From Blastococcus sp. URHD0036 (GTDB lineage: Bacteria > Actinomycetota > Actinomycetes > Mycobacteriales > Geodermatophilaceae): 64,000 nucleotides of DNA. The stretch lies in contig NZ_JNIK01000015.1 of NCBI RefSeq assembly GCF_000701365.1, positions 310,001-374,000 on the forward strand, in the 5' to 3' direction. A program made the translations under genes and the position numbers. Below are positions 24,461 to 33,346 of the stretch, piece by piece. The notes under the pieces were generated by a model. The model searched no databases. It saw only the letters and a program-made list of their open reading frames with translations, and was not told the origin of the DNA. Within the stretch, counting starts at the first letter, position 1. The number at the start of each line of letters is the position of its first letter.

Positions 24461-25108
24461 TCAGCGGCCGGCGGTGGCCACCCGCAGACCGAGCGCGACG
24501 AGCACCGTGCCGCTGACCGTCTCCAGGCGGCGGCGGATCCGCGGCCGACGAAACCACTCCCCTGCCCGCGCGACCCCGGCGGCCAGCCCGAGGTAGAGCC
24601 CGATCTCGACGCCGACCTGGATGGTCGCGAGGACGACGGTGCCGGCGAACGGCGACCCGGACGCCGGCACGAACTGCGGGTAGAAGGCGACCATGAAGAC
24701 GGCGAGCTTGGGGTTGGCCAGCTGGACGGCCAGCCCCTCGCCGAACGCCGCCCACCACCGGCGGGGGCCCCACTCCCCCACACCGTCCGCGACCTCCGCG
24801 ACGTCGGTCCCCGTGCCCCGCCAGGCACCGAGCAGCGCGCGGACCCCCAGGTATCCGAGGACGACGGCTCCCGCGATGCGCAGGACCAGGTAGGCCACCT
24901 CGGACGCCGCGACCAGGGCGGCCAGCCCGGCGCCGGCCAGGAGTGCCCACACGAAGAGGCCGGCCTCGATGCCCAGCACGGTCGGCACCGCTGCGACCCG
25001 TCCGCGCAGGGCCGCGCGGCGCACGATCAGCGCCATCGCCGGCCCGGGTGAGGCGGCGATGAGGAGCACCGCCGCGAGGAAGGCGGGCAGCGTGCCGAGG
25101 AGGTCCAC
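24461..25108 (-). CDS. LysE/RhtB-family amino-acid exporter
   Basis: 215 residues with six membrane segments and the family motif ASPGPAMALIVRRAALRGR near residue 20; a helix with LGYLGVRALLGAW and one with VQLANPKLAVFMVAFYPQFV are equally typical. It should export an amino acid or derivative. Start GTG. Convergent with the response regulator gene (9 bp gap), and it follows the TetR gene at 39 bp on the same strand. Confidence 0.88.
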   Translation of the reverse strand: MDLLGTLPAFLAAVLLIAASPGPAMALIVRRAALRGRVAAVPTVLGIEAGLFVWALLAGAGLAALVAASEVAYLVLRIAGAVVLGYLGVRALLGAWRGTGTDVAEVADGVGEWGPRRWWAAFGEGLAVQLANPKLAVFMVAFYPQFVPASGSPFAGTVVLATIQVGVEIGLYLGLAAGVARAGEWFRRPRIRRRLETVSGTVLVALGLRVATAGR

Positions 25109-25147
25109 GCCGTCAGCGTGGCCGGGCCGGCGCCGGGCGTCGACCGA

Positions 25148-25918
25148 CTATCCGCCGGTGCGCGAGGCGAGGAAGGCGGCCACCCCGTCGAAGTAGCAGG
25201 CCAGCGCGAAGGCGAACTCCGGTCCGAAGTCGTCGTAGGGCTCGTCAGGCGCGTCGGCGCCACCAGGACCGCCGGGCCCGAACACGCCGGCCGCGACGGC
25301 GCGGCTCAGGGCGGGGAAGCCCACCGGGTCGACCAGGGTGGCCAGCGAGGCGGCGTAGCCGGCCCCGAAGGCGTCCGGGTCCTCCGCGTACCCGGCGGCC
25401 AGGTCGATGGCCAGCCGCGCCTGCCCGTGCACGATGGGCAGCAGGCCGGTCACCACGACGACCTTGTCCTCCTCCGACACCGGCACGTCGGCGAGGGCGC
25501 CGAGGGCCCGGTCGAACCAGGCGAGGTTGCGCGGTCCGGCCGGCGGGCCCTTGAGCGGCACCTCGCGGTACCACGGGTGCTGACGCATCATCCCGAGGAC
25601 GGAATGGGCCCAGGCCGTCAGCCGCTCGCGCCAGTCCGCCCCCGGCAGCGCGGCCGGGGGTTCGTCGAGGGCCGCGTCGGACATGAGTAGCAGCAACTCG
25701 TCCTTGCTGTCGACGTACCGGTAGAGGGACATCGCCGCGCTCCCCAGCTCGGCCGCCACGCGGGCCATCGAGACCGCGCCCAGGCCCTCGGCGTCGGCCA
25801 CGGTGATCGCGGCGCGGGTGATCCCGTCGACGCTCAGCGCGGGGTTCCGCCCACGCCGGGGTGCCGGTCGGCGGCCCCACAGCAGCGCGACGTCGGCAGG
25901 CAGGTCCGGCTGGTCCAT
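25148..25918 (-). CDS. TetR-family repressor (TetR C-terminal class)
   Basis: 256 residues. The DNA-binding part is residues 30-80 (DGITRAAITVADAEGLGAVS, then MARVAAELGSAAMSLYRYVD and SKDELL); the rest matches the TetR_C_1-type ligand domain with DWRERLTAWAHSVLGMMRQH. A GAGGAGAGG ribosome-binding site precedes the ATG. It is divergent from the drrAB-like exporter genes and separated from them by two operator palindromes, the normal plan for drug-efflux control. Confidence 0.9.
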   Translation of the reverse strand: MDQPDLPADVALLWGRRPAPRRGRNPALSVDGITRAAITVADAEGLGAVSMARVAAELGSAAMSLYRYVDSKDELLLLMSDAALDEPPAALPGADWRERLTAWAHSVLGMMRQHPWYREVPLKGPPAGPRNLAWFDRALGALADVPVSEEDKVVVVTGLLPIVHGQARLAIDLAAGYAEDPDAFGAGYAASLATLVDPVGFPALSRAVAAGVFGPGGPGGADAPDEPYDDFGPEFAFALACYFDGVAAFLASRTGG

Positions 25919-25971
25919 CGGCGTCCTCTCCTCGGCGCGCCAAGCGTAGGTGGGGTCTTGCACACGCTTTA

Positions 25972-26007
25972 GCGTACGCCCTACGCTGATTCGCGTACGA
26001 CATACGC
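25972..26007. promoter_or_regulatory. paired TetR operators between repressor and exporter
   Basis: Two 15-bp inverted repeats, GCGTA-CGCCC-TACGC (25972-25986) and GCGTA-CGACA-TACGC (25993-26007), exactly 21 bp centre to centre (two helical turns), in the 117-bp divergent promoter region. Two repressor dimers probably bind on the same DNA face. Confidence 0.85.
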
Positions 26008-26035
26008 AGAGTCGTCCCACCCCTGAGGAGCAGTC

Positions 26036-27004
26036 GTGATCATCGAGGCCACCGGCCTGTGCAAGACGTACGGGGACCACCGTGCCCTGGACGGCGTCGA
26101 CCTGTGCGCGGCGGAGGGCGAGGTGCTGGCCCTCCTCGGCCCCAACGGGGCGGGCAAGACCACCACCGTCCGCATCCTCACCACCCTGACCCGCCCGGAC
26201 GCCGGGACCGCGCGCATCGACGGGCACGACGTCGTCACCGAGCCCGGCCGGGCCCGCGCGGCGCTGAGCCTCACCGGCCAGTCGGTGGCCGTCGACGACC
26301 GGCAGACCGGCCGGGAGAACCTCGTCATGGTCGGTCGCCTCGGTCACCTGGGCCGCCGCGGCGCCCGCGCCCGCGCTGCCGAGCTGCTCGGCCGCTTCGA
26401 CCTCGCCGACTCCGCCGACCGCCGCGTCGAGGGCTGGTCCGGCGGCATGCGCCGTCGCCTCGACCTCGCGATGAGCCTGGTCTCCACCCCCCGGGTGCTC
26501 TTCCTCGACGAGCCGACCACCGGGCTGGACCCGGCCAGCCGCGCCACGATGTGGGACGCCATCGGCGAGCTCGTCGACGGCGGCACCACCATCGTGCTCA
26601 CCACCCAGTACCTCGAGGAGGCCGACCGCCTGGCCGACCGGGTGGTCCTGGTGGACGGCGGCCGGGTCGCGGCCGAGGGCACGCCGGACGAGCTCAAGGC
26701 ACGCATCGGCGGGGAGCGGCTCGAACTCGTCTTCCCCGGGCCGGCCGAGGCGCTCGCCGCCGCCCGCGCACTCGGCGACCGGGATCGGCGGACCGACGGA
26801 CCCGTGGTCGACGGCCCGCGACTCGCGGTGCCCTCGGACGGCACGGCCGGGCACCTGCACGCAGTCCTCGACGCACTCACGGCGGCCGGGACCCGCCCCG
26901 AGCGGGTGTCCGCCACCCGGCCCAGCCTCGACGACGTCTTCCTCGCGCTCACCGGCCGCCGCGGCGCGGTGCCGGCCGAGACCTCCTCCCCCGTCCCCGC
27001 CTGA
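26036..27004 (+). CDS. drug-export ABC transporter ATPase (DrrA type)
   Basis: 322 residues. Walker A GPNGAGKTTT, Q-loop SLTGQSVAVDDRQTGRENL (the DrrA pattern), signature WSGGMRRRLDLA, Walker B VLFLDEPTTGLDP, H-loop TTQYLEEADRLAD; the C-terminal DrrA domain ends with LDDVFLALTGR. It powers export of a hydrophobic drug with the permease encoded 26 bp downstream. Start GTG with a GAGGAG ribosome-binding site. Likely repressed by the divergent TetR protein and released by the drug. Confidence 0.9.
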   Translation: MIIEATGLCKTYGDHRALDGVDLCAAEGEVLALLGPNGAGKTTTVRILTTLTRPDAGTARIDGHDVVTEPGRARAALSLTGQSVAVDDRQTGRENLVMVGRLGHLGRRGARARAAELLGRFDLADSADRRVEGWSGGMRRRLDLAMSLVSTPRVLFLDEPTTGLDPASRATMWDAIGELVDGGTTIVLTTQYLEEADRLADRVVLVDGGRVAAEGTPDELKARIGGERLELVFPGPAEALAAARALGDRDRRTDGPVVDGPRLAVPSDGTAGHLHAVLDALTAAGTRPERVSATRPSLDDVFLALTGRRGAVPAETSSPVPA

Positions 27005-27030
27005 CCGACCCCGTCACCCCGGAGCCCCCG

Positions 27031-27822
27031 ATGACCGCCCTCCTGCCCCCCGTCCACTCCGGCGCCCGCGCCGCCCTGTCCGACGTCGCCACGATGACCG
27101 GCCGCTGCATCCGGCTGACCCGGCGCGACGCCGACACCCTCGTCATGTCGATCGTGCTGCCGCTGATGCAGATGGCCCTGTTCGTGTACGTGTTCGGCGG
27201 CGCCATCAGCACGCGGGCCGGGTACATCGACTACGTCGTCCCCGGGATCGTCCTGCTCTGCACCGGCTACGGCGCCGCCTCCACGGCGACCGCCGTCGCC
27301 GCGGACACCGCGAGCGGGATGGTGGACCGGCTGCGGTCGATGCCCGTGCGCAGCTCCGCCGTCCTCACGGGACACGTCGTCGCCAGCGTCGCGCGCAACG
27401 CCGTCGCGACCACCGTCGTGATCGGCGCGGCCGTGCTCATCGGCTTCCGTCCGGACGCGGAGCCGGCCGAGTGGCTGCTCGCCGCGGCGGTGCTGCTGCT
27501 CTACGTGCTGGCGCTGTCGTGGCTGGCGGCGTTCCTCGGCGTGCTCGCCCGCGGCGTGGAGTCGGCCAGCGCCTTCTCCTTCGTGATGCTCTTCCTCCCC
27601 TACCTGAGCAGCGCCTTCGTCCCGCCGGACACCCTGCCGACGGCCCTACGCGCGGTCGCCGAGCACCAGCCGATCACCCCGGTCACCGAGACCGTGCGCG
27701 GGCTGCTCAGCGGCACCCCGATCGGCTCGTCGGCCTGGCTGGCGGTCGCCTGGTGCACGGGGCTGCTCGTCGCCTCCGCGGTCGCGGCCTCGTGGGCCTT
27801 CCGCCGCCGGGGTTCCCGGTAG
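27031..27822 (+). CDS. drug-export ABC transporter permease (DrrB type)
   Basis: 263 residues, ABC-2 membrane domain with about six helices: LVMSIVLPLMQMALFVYVFG, YVVPGIVLLCTGYG, VVIGAAVLIGF, LLLYVLALSWLAAFLGVLAR, FVMLFLPYLSSAFV and AWCTGLLVASAVAASWAF. The GMVDRLRSMPVRSSAVLTG loop is the EAA-like coupling segment of the DrrB family. GGAG precedes the ATG. Partner of the ATPase gene upstream. Confidence 0.9.
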   Translation: MTALLPPVHSGARAALSDVATMTGRCIRLTRRDADTLVMSIVLPLMQMALFVYVFGGAISTRAGYIDYVVPGIVLLCTGYGAASTATAVAADTASGMVDRLRSMPVRSSAVLTGHVVASVARNAVATTVVIGAAVLIGFRPDAEPAEWLLAAAVLLLYVLALSWLAAFLGVLARGVESASAFSFVMLFLPYLSSAFVPPDTLPTALRAVAEHQPITPVTETVRGLLSGTPIGSSAWLAVAWCTGLLVASAVAASWAFRRRGSR

Positions 27823-27865
27823 TCGCTCCTCGTCTCTTGGTTCCTGGCACCGCGCGCGTCCGAGC

Positions 27866-27888
27866 GCGACGTTGTTGGGGATAACGGT
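27866..27888 (+). repeat. 23-bp dispersed motif, copy 2
   Basis: GCGACGTTGTTGGGG then ATAACGGT, identical over 23 bp to copy 3 at 34359 and one base different from copy 1. It lies in the 137-bp gap between the DrrB-type gene and the M50-like gene, 71 bp before the latter's start, and 11.4 kb right of the dif-like site, almost the same distance as copy 1 on the left. Confidence 0.88.
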
Positions 27889-27959
27889 CGTGGTGCGATC
27901 GGAGCGCCAGGGCGGTCTGGGACGCTGGGCGGACGGACCCGGCACCGAGGAGGACGACC

Positions 27960-28664
27960 GTGGACGTCCTCGGCCGGTTCTGGGCCCGTGTCACCACCCC
28001 GCTGCCGGAGCTCGCCCCGGAGTACCTGTGGGCCGCGGCGGCCGTCGCCCTGCTCGTCGTCCTCTCCCCCGCGCTGTGGCGGCCGGCCCGGAACGTCGTG
28101 ACGATCGCCCACGAGGGCGCCCACGGACTCGTCGCCCTGGCGGCGGGGCGGCGGCTGTCCGGGATCCGGCTGCACTCCGACACCTCGGGGCTCACCGTCT
28201 CGGCCGGCCGCCCCACCGGGCCGGGGATGGTGGCGACCTGCGCCGCCGGCTACACCGGGCCCGCCCTGTTCGGCCTCGGTGCCGCCGCGCTGCTGGCCGC
28301 CGGGCACGCCGTCGGGCTGCTCTGGGCGCTGCTGGGCCTCCTGGCGCTGCTGCTCGTCCAGATCCGCAACTGGTACGGACTGTGGTCGGTGCTCGCCACC
28401 GGCGCGGCGGTGTTCGCCGCGACCGAGTGGCTGCCGCCGACCGGGCAGGCGGTCTTCGCCGCCACGCTGACCTGGTTCCTCCTGCTGGCCGCGCCCAAGG
28501 CCGTCGTCGAGCTGCAGCGGTCCCGGCGACGGCGGTCGGCGGGCGACTCCGACGCCGACCAACTGGCCCGGCTCACCGGCCTGCCGGCGCTGCTGTGGGT
28601 GGGGGTCCTGCTCGCCGTCGACCTCGGCTGCCTGGCGCTGGGCGCCTGGTGGCTGCTGGCCTAG
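27960..28664 (+). CDS. M50B-like membrane metallopeptidase
   Basis: 234 residues with five to six membrane helices. The zinc motif HExxH is seen as IAHEGAHGLVALAAGRRLSG (residues about 47-66) next to a membrane segment, and a second short motif GYTGPALFGLG follows; this matches the M50B group of actinobacteria. Substrate unknown; relatives may act on membrane-bound regulators. GGAGG precedes the GTG. The stop shares a CTAG with the stop of the convergent GH65 gene. Confidence 0.8.
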   Translation: MDVLGRFWARVTTPLPELAPEYLWAAAAVALLVVLSPALWRPARNVVTIAHEGAHGLVALAAGRRLSGIRLHSDTSGLTVSAGRPTGPGMVATCAAGYTGPALFGLGAAALLAAGHAVGLLWALLGLLALLLVQIRNWYGLWSVLATGAAVFAATEWLPPTGQAVFAATLTWFLLLAAPKAVVELQRSRRRRSAGDSDADQLARLTGLPALLWVGVLLAVDLGCLALGAWWLLA

Positions 28665-31021
28665 CGCGAGCGCCGGCGCGGGGCCGCGCCGTGCGGCTGG
28701 TGCACCGGGGTCACCTGCGGGGCGGGCGGGATGTCGTGCGGGACCTCGCGCTCCCCCACCGTGATCCGGCGGCCGTGGTGGTGGACGTCGAGCGGTTCGC
28801 CCTCCACCAGCCGGTAGGTGGCCTGCTCGGTGCCGATCTCCACCTCGAGGATCCGCCCCTGGTAGACCACGCGGAAGCGCAGGCGGGTCAGCCGCGGCGG
28901 CAGCCGGGGAGCGAACAGCAGCCGGCCGTCGTGGTCGCGCATCCCGCCGAACCCGGCGACGGCGACGGTCCACCCGCCGGCCATCGAGGCGATGTGCAGG
29001 CCGTGACCGGAGTTGCCGTGCAGGTTCTGCAGGTCGGTCAGCGTGGCCTCGGCCCAGTAGTCGTAGGCCAGCTCCAGGTGGCCGGTCTCGGCGGCGACCA
29101 CCGCCTGCTGCGAGGCCGACAGCGAGGAGTCGCGGACCGTGCGGGCCTCGTAGTACGCGAAGTCGGCCGCCTTCTCCTCCGGGGTGAACGCGTCACCGCG
29201 CAGGTGCAGCGCCATCACGAGGTCGGCCTGCTTGATGACCTGCTTCCGGTAGATCTCGAAGTACGGGTAGTGCAGCAGCAGCGGGTAGCAGCTGGGCGGG
29301 GTCGCCTCGAAGTCCCACTCCTGGTGGTGGGTGAAGGCGTCGGACTGCATGTGCACGCCGAGGCGGGCGTCGAACGGGACACGCATGAGCCGCGCGGCCC
29401 GCTCCCACTGCTCGACCTCCTCGGCGGTGACCTCGAGCCGGCCGGCGACGTCGGGTTGCCGCGCCACCGCCCTGGCCGCCTCGCGCAGGTTCCGCTGCGC
29501 CATGAGGTTGGTGTAGACGTTGTTGTCCACGACGGCGGTGTACTCGTCGGGGCCGGTGACCCCGTCGATCCGGAAGCCGTCCTCGGTGTCGAAGTGCCCG
29601 AGCGAGGCCCAGAGCCGGGCGGTCTCCACCAGCAGCTCGGCCCCGTAGTCGCGGTCGAACTCGTCGTCCTCGGTGGCGTGCCAGTACCGGACGACAGCGT
29701 CGGCGATGTCGGCGTTGATGTGGAAGGCCGCCGTCCCGGCCGGCCAGTAACCGGAGGTCTCCTCGCCGCGGATGGTGCGCCACGGGAAGGCCGCGCCCCG
29801 CCGGCCGAGCTCGCGGGCCCGGTCCCGGGCGAGGTCCAGCGTGGAGTGCCGCCAGCGCAGCGCGTCCCGGGCGGCGTGCGGGGCCGTGTACGTCAGCACC
29901 GGCAGCACGTAGGTCTCGGTGTCCCAGAAGGTGTGGCCGTCGTAGCCGGGCCCGGTGAGGCCCTTGGCCGGGATCGGCTGGCGCTCGGCGCGCAGCCCGG
30001 CCTGCAGGACGTGGAAGAGCCCGACGCGGACCGCCTGCTGCAGCTCGTCGTCGCCCTCGATCTCCACGTCGGCCTGGGCCCAGAACTCGTCGAGCACCGA
30101 CTTCTGCTCGCTGAGCAGCCGCTCGAACCCGGCCAGCTTCGCGGTCGCCAGGGCGCCCTCGACCTGGTCGCGCAGCGCCGGCGCCGACCGCCGCGAGGAC
30201 CACCCGTAGGCCAGGTACTTCACGAGCTTCAGGCCGCGGCCCTGGGGCAGTCGCGCGGCCAGGGTGAACCGGGCGAGGTCCTCCCCCGCCTCCATGTCCT
30301 CGGTGGCGGTGTCGGGCACGTCGATGACGTGGTCCATGCCCGCGGCCACGCGCAGCCCGCTGCGCCGTGTGCGGTGCACCAGCACGGCCCGCTGCCCGCG
30401 GCCGACGGCCAGCTCGCTGGCCAGGGGACGGCGCAGCGCCGCCGCCGCGCGGGGGTCGTCGGCCTCCATGCCGCTGTCGACCGGCTCGTTGGCCAGCAGG
30501 TCCGACTGCAGCGCCACGTAGAGGTCGCCGCGGCCGTCGGTGCACTCGACGGTGTACTCCATGGCGGCGATGGAGCGCCGGCTCAGCGAGACCAGCCGCG
30601 TGCTCGTGACCTTCACGGTCCGCCCCGCCGGCGAGCGCCACTCCGTGACCCGGCGCAGCACGCCCTTGCGCAGGTCCAGCGTGCGCCGGTGGTCGACGAT
30701 CTCCCCGTAGTCCAGGTCCAGCGGGGTGTCACCGACCAGCAGCCGGATCAGCTTGCCGTCGGTGACGTTGACGACCGTCTGGCCCTGCTCGGGGAAGCCG
30801 TAGCCGGCCTCGGCGTAGGGCAGCGGCCGCTCCTCGAAGAAGCCGTTGAGGTAGGTGCCCGGGACGACGATCGGCTCGCCCTCCTCGAACGACCCGCGCA
30901 TGCCGATGTGCCCGTTGGCCAGCGCGAACACCGACTCGTGCGTGCCCAGCGAGGCGTGGTCCAGACCGATCTCGGTCAGTGCCCACGGCTCGATCGGGAA
31001 GGTGGCCCGGCCCTCCGTCAC
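28661..31021 (-). CDS. glycoside hydrolase family 65 phosphorylase (maltose/trehalose/kojibiose type)
   Basis: 786 residues, the full GH65 length: N-terminal beta-sandwich (about 1-270), helical linker, (alpha/alpha)6 barrel and a small C-terminal sheet domain. Motifs include GHIGMRGSFEEGEP, YDGHTFWDTETYVLPVLTY and GVTGPDEYTAVVDNNVYTN, in which the Glu of GPDEYT is the general acid. It splits an alpha-linked glucose disaccharide with phosphate to beta-glucose-1-phosphate and glucose; which disaccharide cannot be told. Start GTG overlaps the stop of the beta-phosphoglucomutase gene by 4 bp. Confidence 0.92.
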   Translation of the reverse strand: MTEGRATFPIEPWALTEIGLDHASLGTHESVFALANGHIGMRGSFEEGEPIVVPGTYLNGFFEERPLPYAEAGYGFPEQGQTVVNVTDGKLIRLLVGDTPLDLDYGEIVDHRRTLDLRKGVLRRVTEWRSPAGRTVKVTSTRLVSLSRRSIAAMEYTVECTDGRGDLYVALQSDLLANEPVDSGMEADDPRAAAALRRPLASELAVGRGQRAVLVHRTRRSGLRVAAGMDHVIDVPDTATEDMEAGEDLARFTLAARLPQGRGLKLVKYLAYGWSSRRSAPALRDQVEGALATAKLAGFERLLSEQKSVLDEFWAQADVEIEGDDELQQAVRVGLFHVLQAGLRAERQPIPAKGLTGPGYDGHTFWDTETYVLPVLTYTAPHAARDALRWRHSTLDLARDRARELGRRGAAFPWRTIRGEETSGYWPAGTAAFHINADIADAVVRYWHATEDDEFDRDYGAELLVETARLWASLGHFDTEDGFRIDGVTGPDEYTAVVDNNVYTNLMAQRNLREAARAVARQPDVAGRLEVTAEEVEQWERAARLMRVPFDARLGVHMQSDAFTHHQEWDFEATPPSCYPLLLHYPYFEIYRKQVIKQADLVMALHLRGDAFTPEEKAADFAYYEARTVRDSSLSASQQAVVAAETGHLELAYDYWAEATLTDLQNLHGNSGHGLHIASMAGGWTVAVAGFGGMRDHDGRLLFAPRLPPRLTRLRFRVVYQGRILEVEIGTEQATYRLVEGEPLDVHHHGRRITVGEREVPHDIPPAPQVTPVHQPHGAAPRRRSR

Positions 31022-31776
31022 GTGCTCTCCTCGTCGGTCCCGGCGGTCTGCTCCGCCGTCAACAGCTGGTCCAGGTCGGCCACGACGACGTCGGCGCCGT
31101 GCTCGCGCAGCGCGTCGGCCTGCCCGACACGATCCACCCCCACCACGAAGCCGAAGTCGCCGGCCCGGCCGGCGGCCACCCCCGACAGCGCGTCCTCGAA
31201 GACGACGGCCTGCGCCGGTTCCACGCCCAGCGCCCGCGCGCCGGCCAGGAAGGTGTCCGGCGCCGGCTTGCCCCGCAGCCCGTCGCGGGCGGCGACCACG
31301 CCGTCGACCCGCGCGTCGAGGAGCGCCCCGAAGCCGGCGGCCTGCACCACCTGCTCGCCGTTGGCCGATGCCGTCACCACCGCGGTGGCCAGGCCCGCGG
31401 CCCGCGCCGCCTCCAGGAACCGGACCGAGCCGGGGTAGACCTCGACGCCGTGCTCGTCGAGCTCGCGCAGCAGCAGCTCGTTCTTGCGCTGCCCGACGCC
31501 GTGCACCGTCTCGGCGTCGGGGCCGTCGTCCGGGGAGCCCTCGGGGAGGGTGATCCCGCGGCTGGCCAGGAAGTCGCGGACGCCGTCGGCCCGCGGCTTG
31601 CCGTCGACGAAGCGGTTGTACTCGTCCTGCGTGAACTCCGCCGCCCCCGGGTCGCGGGCGCGCAGGAACCCGTCGAAGGTCCGCTTCCACGCGGCCATGT
31701 GCACCGTGGCGGTCTTCGTCAGGACGCCGTCCATGTCGAAGAGACAGGCCGTGATGCCGTGCGGGAGTCCGAGCAC
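31018..31776 (-). CDS. pgmB: beta-phosphoglucomutase (HAD family)
   Basis: 252 residues. HAD motif I CLFDMDGVLTKTA with the phosphorylated Asp and the Asp+2 acid, cap helix region MAAWKRTFDGFL, motif II VVTASANGEQV, motif III GKPAPDTFLAGARALG and motif IV VVFEDALSGVAAGRAG. It converts beta-glucose-1-phosphate to glucose-6-phosphate and is the natural partner of the GH65 phosphorylase, whose start overlaps its stop by 4 bp. Start GTG. Cytoplasmic. Confidence 0.9.
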   Translation of the reverse strand: MLGLPHGITACLFDMDGVLTKTATVHMAAWKRTFDGFLRARDPGAAEFTQDEYNRFVDGKPRADGVRDFLASRGITLPEGSPDDGPDAETVHGVGQRKNELLLRELDEHGVEVYPGSVRFLEAARAAGLATAVVTASANGEQVVQAAGFGALLDARVDGVVAARDGLRGKPAPDTFLAGARALGVEPAQAVVFEDALSGVAAGRAGDFGFVVGVDRVGQADALREHGADVVVADLDQLLTAEQTAGTDEEST

Positions 31777-31911
31777 GCTGCGACGCTACCGGCGCGGACA
31801 CGCCGGTGACGGGTCGGAGCACAGTGGCGTGCGCGACGACGGGCGCCGGCGTCCCCGGCTGCCTACTGTCGGCCGGAGACGCCCGTTCCCACCTGCGAGG
31901 AGACCTCCGCC

Positions 31912-32457
31912 ATGGCCGACCGGCCCGTGCCGCCCAGCCCGTACGACTTCCTCCCGTCCGTGCCCTCCTTCGAGGTGACGAGCACCGACCTCCGAGACGG
32001 CGAGACCCTCCCGATGCCGCACGTCAGCGGCGTCATGGGCGCCGGCGGCGAGGACCGATCCCCACAGCTGTCCTGGTCGGGCTTCCCCGAGGAGACGCGC
32101 GGCTTCGCCGTCACCGTCTTCGACCCCGACGCCCCCACCGCCAGCGGCTTCTGGCACTGGATCGTGACCGCCATCCCGGCCTCGGTGACCTCGCTGCCCT
32201 CCGGCGCCGGGAGCCAGGACGGCGCGGGGCTGCCCGAGGGCGCCCTGCAGCTGCGCAACGACGCCGGCTTCCCCGGCTACGTCGGCGCTGCTCCCCCGTC
32301 GGGCCACGGCCCGCACCGCTACTTCGTCGTCGTCCACGCGCTGGACACCGACGACATGGGCGTGCCCGCCGACGCCTCCCCCGCCTACCACGGGTTCAAC
32401 CTGTTCTCCCACACGCTGGCGCGGGCGACGCTGGTCGCGACCTACGCGGAGGCCTGA
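31912..32457 (+). CDS. YbhB/YbcL family PEBP-like protein
   Basis: 181 residues. Phosphatidylethanolamine-binding-protein fold with the family motifs [35 protein letters not shown] and [18 protein letters not shown]. No signal peptide, so cytoplasmic. Members may act as phosphate-ligand-binding regulators; the E. coli relatives have no clear role. GAGGAG precedes the ATG. Its end overlaps the convergent GNAT gene by 16 bp. Confidence 0.88.
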   Translation: MADRPVPPSPYDFLPSVPSFEVTSTDLRDGETLPMPHVSGVMGAGGEDRSPQLSWSGFPEETRGFAVTVFDPDAPTASGFWHWIVTAIPASVTSLPSGAGSQDGAGLPEGALQLRNDAGFPGYVGAAPPSGHGPHRYFVVVHALDTDDMGVPADASPAYHGFNLFSHTLARATLVATYAEA

Positions 32458-33251
32458 CCCGGGAGGTCGGCCACACCGGTCGTCCCGATCCAGGCGAACC
32501 CGACCCGCTCGTAGACGCGGGCGACGTCGTCGTCGCCCGCGGTCAGGAACACCAGGTCGGCGGTCTCGCGGGCGTGCTCGGCCAGGGCCGAGGTGAGGCC
32601 CGCCCCGAGACCGCGCCCGCGCAGCCGCGGCATGGTGGCGACGCCGGTGATCTCGCTGACCTCGCGGCCGTCGACGTCGAGCGGGTGGTGCGAACCCACG
32701 GCCACCGGCTCGCCGTCCTCGACCGCCACCATCATCACGGTCCGCCCGGTGGCGATCCGCTCGCGCAGCACCTCCGTGCGGGGGCCGGCCTCGACGCGCT
32801 CCTCCACGGTGGCGGGGGCGTCCTCGCTGCCCGGGGTGGCGAAGGCCAGCTCGACGAGCCGCTGGTAGCGCGGCAGCTGCGGGTCGTCGGCGCCGACGAG
32901 GTAGAGGCGGACCCCGGAGGGCAGCAGCAGCTCGACGGCGGTGTCGAGCACCAGCAGCGGCAGGTACTCGACCGTGAGCCCCGCTCCGCGAGCGGCGGCC
33001 GCCGTGCCGGCGGAACGCTCCCAGACCCACTCCAGGGCGACCGGCAGCCCCTCGGACTGCTGCAGCGCGATCGCCGCGCGGACGTCGTCGACGGTCACCG
33101 GGCTCCCGCCGGGCCGGGGACGGGCGGGGTACGGCCAGGCCGGCCCCACCACGGGGACCTCGAGCCCGCCCACGGTCTCGATCCGGCCGTCCGGCAGCGG
33201 AGCGGCGGCGTGGTACCGCTCGATGCAGTCGAGCAGCCCGGAGTTCGCCAC
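32442..33251 (-). CDS. GNAT acetyltransferase with an extra N-terminal domain
   Basis: 269 residues. The C-terminal 150 residues are a GNAT fold: [40 protein letters not shown] with the acetyl-CoA Q/RxxGxG/A loop, and [20 protein letters not shown]. The first 110 residues ([20 protein letters not shown]) look like the degenerate GNAT-like half common in double-domain actinobacterial proteins. Substrate unknown. Start GTG; head-to-head with coaA. Confidence 0.82.
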   Translation of the reverse strand: MANSGLLDCIERYHAAAPLPDGRIETVGGLEVPVVGPAWPYPARPRPGGSPVTVDDVRAAIALQQSEGLPVALEWVWERSAGTAAAARGAGLTVEYLPLLVLDTAVELLLPSGVRLYLVGADDPQLPRYQRLVELAFATPGSEDAPATVEERVEAGPRTEVLRERIATGRTVMMVAVEDGEPVAVGSHHPLDVDGREVSEITGVATMPRLRGRGLGAGLTSALAEHARETADLVFLTAGDDDVARVYERVGFAWIGTTGVADLPGQASA

Positions 33252-33346
33252 GCGGCCGACAGTAGACGCCGGGGGTGCCCCTGCCGCCGCCCGTGCACCC
33301 CCGTGGGGTGACCCGGCGCGCGGCGTCCCGGCGGCCGGACGGCACG

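Noticed and set aside
27872-31438. Long plus-strand open frame opposite the GH65 gene
   Set aside because: Shadow of the GH65 and M50-like genes; Val/Gly/Arg/Gln-rich with no recognisable motif.
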